Of a stretch of 5,620 bases of DNA, positions 1 to 3,768 are shown one piece after another. This DNA comes from Deltaproteobacteria bacterium. GTDB taxonomy: Bacteria > Desulfobacterota > JADFXK01. The notes beneath the pieces are model-generated. The model had not been told where the DNA came from and did no database searches. It was given only the letters and a program-made list of their open reading frames with translations. The position numbers were made by a program, and so were the translations under genes. How positions within the stretch are numbered: position 1 is the stretch's first letter; every line of letters starts with the position of its first letter. The stretch covers positions 3,067 to 8,686 of the forward strand of contig JADFYA010000119.1 of assembly GCA_015233285.1 (NCBI GenBank), read 5' to 3'.

Positions 1-24
1 GATGGGCTATTGGATGGTATAGAA

Positions 25-64
25 GGCCGGAAATCCTTGGCCCGAAAAGTTTTTAAATTTTTTT
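25..64 (+). terminator. Weak hairpin plus T-tract, possible terminator of an upstream gene
   Basis: GGCC (25-28) can pair with GGCC (39-42), with an inner GG/CC pair around an AAAT loop and a two-base TT bulge. It is followed, after a 7-base gap, by T runs at 50-54 and 58-64. The stem is short and bulged and the T-tract is not adjacent, so this is at best a weak intrinsic terminator for a gene left of the window. The same AT-rich tract sits directly upstream of the rpsU -35 box and may instead act as an UP element. Confidence 0.2.
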
Positions 65-65
65 A

Positions 66-93
66 TTGACAAATTTTGCAACACGGTTACAAT
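66..93 (+). promoter_or_regulatory. Sigma-70-type promoter of rpsU-yqeY
   Basis: A perfect -35 hexamer TTGACA (66-71) and a -10 hexamer TACAAT (88-93, five of six consensus bases) are separated by 16 bp. An AT-only or nearly AT-only tract (about 49-65) lies immediately upstream, as expected of an UP element at a ribosomal-protein promoter. Transcription would start near position 100 and give a leader of roughly 70 bases before rpsU. This is the best promoter match in the window. The assignment rests on sequence match only. Confidence 0.72.
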
Positions 94-131
94 AAGCGAT
101 TACTTTGCAGAAACCACGATAGGAGTCGCCT

Positions 132-221
132 ATGGTGAAGTATAATTTGAGACCGGAGGGAGGGATCGCTGGATGCCAGGCGTTAGAATTAAAGCCAACG
201 AGCCATTTGAAAACGCCTTAA
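132..221 (+). CDS. Possible upstream ORF overlapping the rpsU start (29 codons)
   Basis: An ATG at 132 lies six bases after a clean AGGAG (121-125) and opens a 29-codon frame that ends at TAA 219-221. It overlaps the first 49 bases of rpsU in another frame, and its path runs through the rpsU Shine-Dalgarno and start codon. I recognise no homologue; the peptide has no membrane segment or obvious domain. If translated, it would interfere with or couple to rpsU initiation, a plausible arrangement for controlling a ribosomal protein. It could equally be chance: short frames with SD-like sequences are common, and most of its 3' half is constrained by rpsU coding. Confidence 0.25.
   Translation: MVKYNLRPEGGIAGCQALELKPTSHLKTP
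155..163 (+). promoter_or_regulatory. Extended Shine-Dalgarno of rpsU
   Basis: GGAGGGAGG at 155-163 ends nine bases before the rpsU ATG at 173. It contains two overlapping SD cores (GGAGG and GGGAGG), which makes it an unusually purine-rich initiation region. There is no in-frame alternative start upstream because an in-frame TAA lies at 143-145, so the site fixes the start at 173. Confidence 0.75.
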
Positions 222-370
222 AGCGGTTTAAGAAGCAGTGCGAAAAAGCGGGAATCATGTCCGAGATCAGGAAACGCGAGCACTACGAAAAACCGTCCAT
301 CAAAAAGAAAAAGAAGGCCCTGGCGGCTAAGAAGCGCGCAGTAAAAAAAGCCAGAAAGTACGGATCCTGA
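173..370 (+). CDS. rpsU: 30S ribosomal protein bS21
   Basis: bS21 is a small basic protein of the 30S subunit. In the family it sits by the 3' end of 16S rRNA near the anti-Shine-Dalgarno and helps select mRNAs for initiation. The 65-aa product begins with the family hallmark MPGV. The conserved core follows: [19 protein letters not shown] at residues 9-27, then [13 protein letters not shown] (30-42). A Lys/Arg-rich tail (44-62) binds rRNA. Length is normal, slightly shorter than the 71 aa of E. coli. The start is fixed by the MPGV motif, a strong SD and an in-frame stop upstream. A strong promoter precedes it, and yqeY starts one base after its stop. rpsU at the head of this locus is typical of the macromolecular-synthesis region. 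Nothing looks damaged. Confidence 0.97.
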   Translation: MPGVRIKANEPFENALKRFKKQCEKAGIMSEIRKREHYEKPSIKKKKKALAAKKRAVKKARKYGS

Positions 371-371
371 C

Positions 372-818
372 ATGCCCGTTATCGATGATATTGATCATGC
401 CTTCAAATCGGCGCTCAAATCAAGTGATAAAATCAGGCTATCCACACTTCGGATGGCCAGGGCAGCTATTAAGAACAAAGAAGTCGAACTAAGAAGAAAG
501 CTGTCTGATCAGGAAATTATCGCCACTCTAAACACCATGGCCAAACAACGGCAAGAATCCATCGCCCAGTTCTCTCTGGGCGGCCGCCAAGACCTGGTGG
601 ATCAAGAAACACAAGAACTGGAAATAATATTCGAATTCTTACCCAAGCAACTCTCCGAGGCCGAGGTGGCGGAAGCCGTAACCAGGATTATCCGCAGCAC
701 CGGAGCCTACGGAAAAAAAGATCTGGGTAAGGTCATGAAGGCGGTTATGGCCGAACTGGCCGGCCAGGCTGACGGAAAATTAGTCAACCGGCTGGTTTCA
801 GAAAAAATCAATAAGTAG
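372..818 (+). CDS. yqeY: GatB/YqeY domain-containing protein
   Basis: This 148-aa protein has the full length of stand-alone YqeY proteins (about 147-150 aa). Members resemble the C-terminal helical tail domain of GatB, the tRNA-contacting part of the Asp-tRNA(Asn)/Glu-tRNA(Gln) amidotransferase. They lack the catalytic domain, and their cellular role is not well settled. Family signatures visible are RLSTLRM with IKNKEVE (residues 22-39), KQRQESI (58-64), a FLPKQLS turn (89-95) between the N-terminal helical half and the C-terminal tail-like half, and KDLGKVMKAVM with GQADGKLVNRLV (116-142). The ATG lies one base after the rpsU stop. Only a weak GGAT (362-365) precedes it, so initiation probably depends on ribosomes finishing rpsU. 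A strong intrinsic terminator lies about 150 bases after its stop. The family call is firm; any function beyond that is inference. Confidence 0.94.
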   Translation: MPVIDDIDHAFKSALKSSDKIRLSTLRMARAAIKNKEVELRRKLSDQEIIATLNTMAKQRQESIAQFSLGGRQDLVDQETQELEIIFEFLPKQLSEAEVAEAVTRIIRSTGAYGKKDLGKVMKAVMAELAGQADGKLVNRLVSEKINK

Positions 819-966
819 GACCTCGGTCCGACCGCTTAGCTAGGCCCTAATACAGGAATAACTCCATCTGTCCGCTCTGCCGCCTGTCCGGGCGGCCCAT
901 TGCTGTCATGAGGTCGGGGCCTTGACGTTAAGACAAATTTTTTCATTGAATGATTCACGATCCACA
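819..966 (+). other. Non-coding stretch after yqeY with several possible RNA foldings
   Basis: No credible coding frame is present. The clearest structure is a perfect 6-bp GC hairpin, GCCGCC (879-884) with GGCGGC (891-896), around a 6-base loop. A weaker hairpin pairs ACAG (852-855) with CTGT (868-871). Longer pairings could enclose both: CCGACC (828-833) with GGTCGG (912-917), or GGCCC (843-847) with GGGCC (917-921). The two long pairings share the 3' partner and exclude each other. There is no T-run directly after the GC hairpin, so it is not a canonical terminator. It could be a structured 3' UTR of yqeY, a small RNA, or simply GC-rich sequence that folds by chance. I cannot assign it to a known RNA family. 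Confidence 0.25.
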
Positions 967-1006
967 CCCCGCAGGGTTCTCTGGAGCCCTGTCGGGGTTT
1001 CTTGTT
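967..1006 (+). terminator. Intrinsic terminator downstream of rpsU-yqeY
   Basis: CCCCGCAGGG (967-976) pairs with CCCTG (987-991) plus CGGGG (993-997), giving ten pairs with a single bulged T at 992 and a 10-base loop (977-986). The stem is followed at once by TTTCTTGTT (998-1006). A GC-rich stem with a T-tract on the 3' side makes this a rho-independent terminator for + strand transcription. It closes the rpsU-yqeY transcript and separates it from mutS2. There is no matching A-tract on the 5' side, so I do not call it bidirectional. Confidence 0.85.
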
Positions 1007-1022
1007 GGTTCTATTGTTATGA

Positions 1023-1057
1023 GTTGCGGGTTACGTGTTGCGACTTGCGTGTTCATG
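1023..1057 (+). repeat. Array A of a degenerate 7-bp repeat (consensus GTTGCGK)
   Basis: Consecutive 7-base units run in strict phase: GTTGCGG at 1023, GTTACGT at 1030, GTTGCGA at 1037, CTTGCGT at 1044 and a decayed GTTCATG at 1051. The unit is not a multiple of three and lies in non-coding DNA just after the terminator. The same unit recurs in the spacer between mutS2 and dnaG. In type it resembles the heptameric short tandem repeats (STRR) known from filamentous cyanobacteria, although the sequence here differs. Confidence 0.7.
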
Positions 1058-1176
1058 GAATATTGACGCTGAATCCTGAATAGAATTGTTGACACCGAAC
1101 CGGTGCCGAGGCCGCGGCAGATCTGATCTGACCATGCCTGCCGCATATTCCTAATGCAAATTCCCAGAAATCCGAA
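1058..1176 (+). promoter_or_regulatory. Leader region of mutS2 with two hairpins
   Basis: The region between repeat array A and mutS2 carries two hairpins. CACCG (1093-1097) pairs with CGGTG (1101-1105) around a 3-base loop. GCGGCAG (1114-1120) pairs perfectly with CTGCCGC (1138-1144) around a 17-base loop. Neither has a T-tract. A perfect -35-like TTGACA lies at 1089-1094 and a TTGACG at 1063-1068, but neither has a convincing -10 at 16-18 bp. The -10-like TAGAAT (1081-1086) is only 12 bp from the TTGACG. A promoter for mutS2 is expected here because of the terminator upstream, but I cannot place it with confidence. Confidence 0.3.
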
Positions 1177-3558
1177 ATGGACAAAGAAACCTTAAGGGTC
1201 CTGGAATTTGATAAATTGCTTGTTAACCTAGGCGGTTATGCCTCTTCTTCCATCGGGCTGCGGCTGATTGGCGGCCTCGCGCCGGCTCAAAGCCTGGATG
1301 AGGTCCGGACCCGATTAAATCGAGTGTCTCAACTCAAAGAGCTGATGACCGTCAAGGGGTTTCCCCCTTTGGGCGGAATTGCCGACTTGAGTACCCAACT
1401 AACTAAGATCGCCGTAGAAAATTCCTCATTATCCTCTGAAGAACTTGTTGACGTTTATTCCACCCTGGTTGCCGCCTCTCGTGTGAAACGATATTTTTCT
1501 GAAGAACGCGGCCGGGCCCTTGATGTCTGGGCGGAGGCTGAAAAACTGTGTCCACTTCCCGAAGTGACCGCCGCCATGGAACAAGTCTTCGACGACCGCG
1601 GGCAGATCTTGGACACGGCCAGCCCTCAGTTGCACCGCATCAGAAAGGATATGCAACGGCTTAAGGAGCGAATTCAAAATAAACTGCAACAAGTGTTCGA
1701 CTCCAAATTTGTCCGGGCCGCGGCTCCGGACCGGATTATCACCATCAGATCCAATCGGTACACCATCGCCCTGAAGACCGATTCAAAACACCTTGTCCCC
1801 GGGATTATCCATGACTATTCCAACAGCCGGGCCACTTGTTTTGTGGAACCACTGGTGGTGGTAGAGTTGAATAATCAACTTCACCTGCTGACTGAAGATG
1901 AGCAAAACGAGATTCAACGGATTTTGTTTCAGCTTACCGATCTGGTCCGGGTACATCGGCACGAACTAACGGTCACTCAGAATACCCTGGCTTTGATCGA
2001 TCTGACCACTGCGGCGGCGGCCATGAGCCGGGATATGAATGGCGTTGCGCCGGAAATTGAAAAAGACTGGTCTCGGGGATTCTGCGTCAAGCAAGCGTTC
2101 CATCCGCTCCTTTTGGCAAAATCTTTGCGTGACCCCGGCTCGATCCAACCAGTGCCCATTGATCTTAACTTAAGTGAAGGTACCCGAGTCCTGGTCGTAT
2201 CCGGGGCCAATACCGGCGGTAAGACTGCAGCCCTAAAAACCTTGGGCCTGGCTGCCTTGATGCTTAAATATGGTTTTCATATCGCCGCGGCCGAAGGGAC
2301 CAGGTTCCCTGTTTTTCAACGGGTTATGGCTGACATTGGAGACGATCAGGATATTCAAAATGACCTGTCTACCTTTTCCGGCCATATGACCAGGTTGAAA
2401 CAAGTGCTGGATCTGGCGGAGCAAGGGGATCTGGTGTTGGTGGACGAAATAGGAACAGGTACGGACCCGCTTGAGGGCGCGGCCCTGGCCATGGCGATTA
2501 TGGACGAGATGATCACGCGGGGAGTGACCACCGTCGTGACCACCCATTACAACCTGCTCAAAACCTACGGTGCAGTGACTCCCGGAGTTCTCAACGCCGC
2601 GGTGCAATTTGATCATTCGACCAACCGGCCGACCTATCAGCTTATCTATGGCCTGCCCGGCGTCAGTAATGCCTTGGAAGTATCCAGAAAACTGGGCTTC
2701 CCCCAAGTCGTATTGGATAAGGCCGGCACCTACCTGTCCAACGAAGGCAAGCAGGCGGTTGACTTGATCACCAAACTCGAGGAGTCCTTGCAGGAGGCCG
2801 AGGCGGAGCGGGGCAGGTTGGCGGCACTGGAGCAAGCCGCCCAAATCGACCGCGATCTGGCGGCTAAGGTTCGATCCGAAATTGAGCTTCAACGGGAAGC
2901 CGTCAGAGTTCAGGCCAAAACCGAAACCAGGCAATTGATCAAGAAATTTGAAGAAGAAATCAGGCAGTTAACATCTCAATTGCGCCGTCAAGGGGATGTT
3001 AAACCCGGCCGGGTGATCAGCGAGTTCCATCAGAAGAAAAGAGAATTGATAACCAATCTGGAACAGAAGCCGCCGCAGCCCCAATACCGGTCATTATCTT
3101 CGGTTAAACCAGGGCAGCGGGTCATGGTTCCGGCCCTGGATAAAGTCGGGGTGGTCCAGCAGGTCAGCCCTGATGCTCAAAAGGCTGAGGTGTTGGTCGG
3201 GATGATACGCATCAACGCCCTGGTCACGGAATTAGCCGCGGCCCCCCAAACGGCGGAAGGGGCGGAACCTCTATCGCCGGTAACGGTTAGCTATCAACAT
3301 GAATTTTTGTCTCCTCTCGGGACGATCAACATTATCGGTCTCCGGGTGGAGGAGGCTTTGCCGATCGTGGATAAGTCCATAGACCATGCTGTGTTATCCG
3401 GACAAACGAGTATTGAGATTGTCCATGGTAAGGGAACGGGACGCTTAAAAGAAGCCGTCAGAGAGTTCCTGGCCGGTAATAGATTCGTTAAAGGATTCGG
3501 CAATGGCCCCTCCGCATCCGGCGGGTCCGGTGTGACACTGGTTGAGCTCATCCAATAG
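1177..3558 (+). CDS. mutS2: Endonuclease MutS2 (MutS-family ATPase with Smr domain)
   Basis: MutS2 is a DNA- and ribosome-associated ATPase that lacks the mismatch-recognition domain of MutS. Family members are reported to suppress homologous recombination and, in Bacillus subtilis, to split collided ribosomes. The 793-aa length is normal (about 780-800). In order it has a core/lever region (1-300), with the conserved HDYSNSRATCFVEP stretch at 212-225. The ATPase follows, with Walker A GANTGGKT (343-350), Walker B LVLVDE (419-424), signature-region residues after it (GTGTDP, 426-431) and the H-loop TTH (455-457). Then come a charged coiled coil (about 525-630), a KOW-like domain (about 642-690) and the C-terminal Smr domain (about 708-793) with HGKGTG (750-755). 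The Smr LDLR motif is degenerate, reading INII (717-720). No ATG, GTG or TTG lies upstream in frame before a stop at 1129, so 1177 is the start, but it lacks a recognisable SD. Confidence 0.96.
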   Translation: MDKETLRVLEFDKLLVNLGGYASSSIGLRLIGGLAPAQSLDEVRTRLNRVSQLKELMTVKGFPPLGGIADLSTQLTKIAVENSSLSSEELVDVYSTLVAASRVKRYFSEERGRALDVWAEAEKLCPLPEVTAAMEQVFDDRGQILDTASPQLHRIRKDMQRLKERIQNKLQQVFDSKFVRAAAPDRIITIRSNRYTIALKTDSKHLVPGIIHDYSNSRATCFVEPLVVVELNNQLHLLTEDEQNEIQRILFQLTDLVRVHRHELTVTQNTLALIDLTTAAAAMSRDMNGVAPEIEKDWSRGFCVKQAFHPLLLAKSLRDPGSIQPVPIDLNLSEGTRVLVVSGANTGGKTAALKTLGLAALMLKYGFHIAAAEGTRFPVFQRVMADIGDDQDIQNDLSTFSGHMTRLKQVLDLAEQGDLVLVDEIGTGTDPLEGAALAMAIMDEMITRGVTTVVTTHYNLLKTYGAVTPGVLNAAVQFDHSTNRPTYQLIYGLPGVSNALEVSRKLGFPQVVLDKAGTYLSNEGKQAVDLITKLEESLQEAEAERGRLAALEQAAQIDRDLAAKVRSEIELQREAVRVQAKTETRQLIKKFEEEIRQLTSQLRRQGDVKPGRVISEFHQKKRELITNLEQKPPQPQYRSLSSVKPGQRVMVPALDKVGVVQQVSPDAQKAEVLVGMIRINALVTELAAAPQTAEGAEPLSPVTVSYQHEFLSPLGTINIIGLRVEEALPIVDKSIDHAVLSGQTSIEIVHGKGTGRLKEAVREFLAGNRFVKGFGNGPSASGGSGVTLVELIQ

Positions 3559-3564
3559 ATTCAG

Positions 3565-3592
3565 GTTGCGTGTTGCGTGTTTCGGGTTATGT
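3565..3592 (+). repeat. Array B of the 7-bp repeat, just after mutS2
   Basis: Four phased heptamers start six bases after the mutS2 stop: GTTGCGT at 3565, GTTGCGT at 3572, GTTTCGG at 3579 and GTTATGT at 3586. The unit is the same as in array A and has the same orientation. With array C it forms the imperfect inverted ends of the mutS2-dnaG spacer. Confidence 0.7.
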
Positions 3593-3716
3593 ATCATACG
3601 GTGCGTTTAATGCTTTGCTATTATTTGTCTTCCGGCCTTCTACCTTCGGGGTTATTCATGAATTATATCCCCTGACATTCGGTAAGTCCGGGATGCCATC
3701 ATAACTATCATAATTT
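3593..3716. other. AT-rich spacer core between inverted heptamer arrays
   Basis: This 124-bp core lies between arrays B and C and has no credible ORF. One imperfect hairpin spans 3667-3694: ATCCC (3667-3671) pairs with GGGAT (3690-3694), and inside it GAC (3674-3676) pairs with GTC (3686-3688), with unpaired bases between. TTCATGAA (3655-3662) is a small palindrome. A -10-like CATAAT (3709-3714) has no fitting -35. I find neither a clear terminator for mutS2 nor a clear promoter for dnaG, so mutS2 and dnaG may share a transcript. Confidence 0.35.
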
Positions 3717-3744
3717 TTGTAACCCACAACCCGTAACACGCAAC
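3717..3744 (-). repeat. Array C of the 7-bp repeat, inverted, before dnaG
   Basis: Read on the minus strand, four phased heptamers run leftwards: GTTGCGT (3738-3744), GTTACGG (3731-3737), GTTGTGG (3724-3730) and GTTACAA (3717-3723). They are inverted relative to arrays A and B. Aligned unit by unit with array B, the outermost unit is identical, the next two match at five of seven bases and the innermost at four of seven. Arrays B and C thus form a 28-bp imperfect inverted repeat around a 124-bp core. Confidence 0.7.
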
Positions 3745-3755
3745 TCGACACAGTC

Positions 3756-3762
3756 AGGTGAT
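3756..3762 (+). promoter_or_regulatory. Shine-Dalgarno of dnaG
   Basis: AGGTGAT (3756-3762) matches the 3' half of the full anti-SD complement. It lies six bases before the ATG at 3769 and nine before a second in-frame ATG at 3772. Either ATG could be used; they differ by one methionine. Confidence 0.6.
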
Positions 3763-3768
3763 AAACTC

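Noticed and set aside
1..69. Open frame from the left edge ending at TGA 67-69, as a possible C-terminus of an upstream gene
   Set aside because: Only 22 codons are visible, the 3' part is homopolymeric, and the stop falls inside the rpsU -35 box. Another frame is open to 56 as well, so nothing favours coding.
922..951. Promoter-like TTGACG with an 18-bp spacer and TTGAAT
   Set aside because: Its start point would fall directly in front of the intrinsic terminator at 967-1006, and the -10 matches only four of six bases.
1089..1117. Perfect TTGACA at 1089-1094 as the mutS2 -35 box
   Set aside because: The bases at 16-18 bp spacing are GC-rich (around 1111-1117), with no -10 resemblance.
955..1146. 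Minus-strand ORF of 63 codons upstream of mutS2
   Set aside because: It runs through the terminator stem and the heptamer array, shows no recognisable domain and has a composition explained by the repeats.
2233..2934. Minus-strand ORF of 233 codons inside mutS2
   Set aside because: It lies wholly opposite the conserved MutS2 ATPase domain and coiled coil and is a shadow of that coding frame; no family resemblance.
1023..3744. CRISPR-like array from the recurring heptamers
   Set aside because: The units are 7 bp, directly adjacent and degenerate, with no regular unique spacers and no cas genes.
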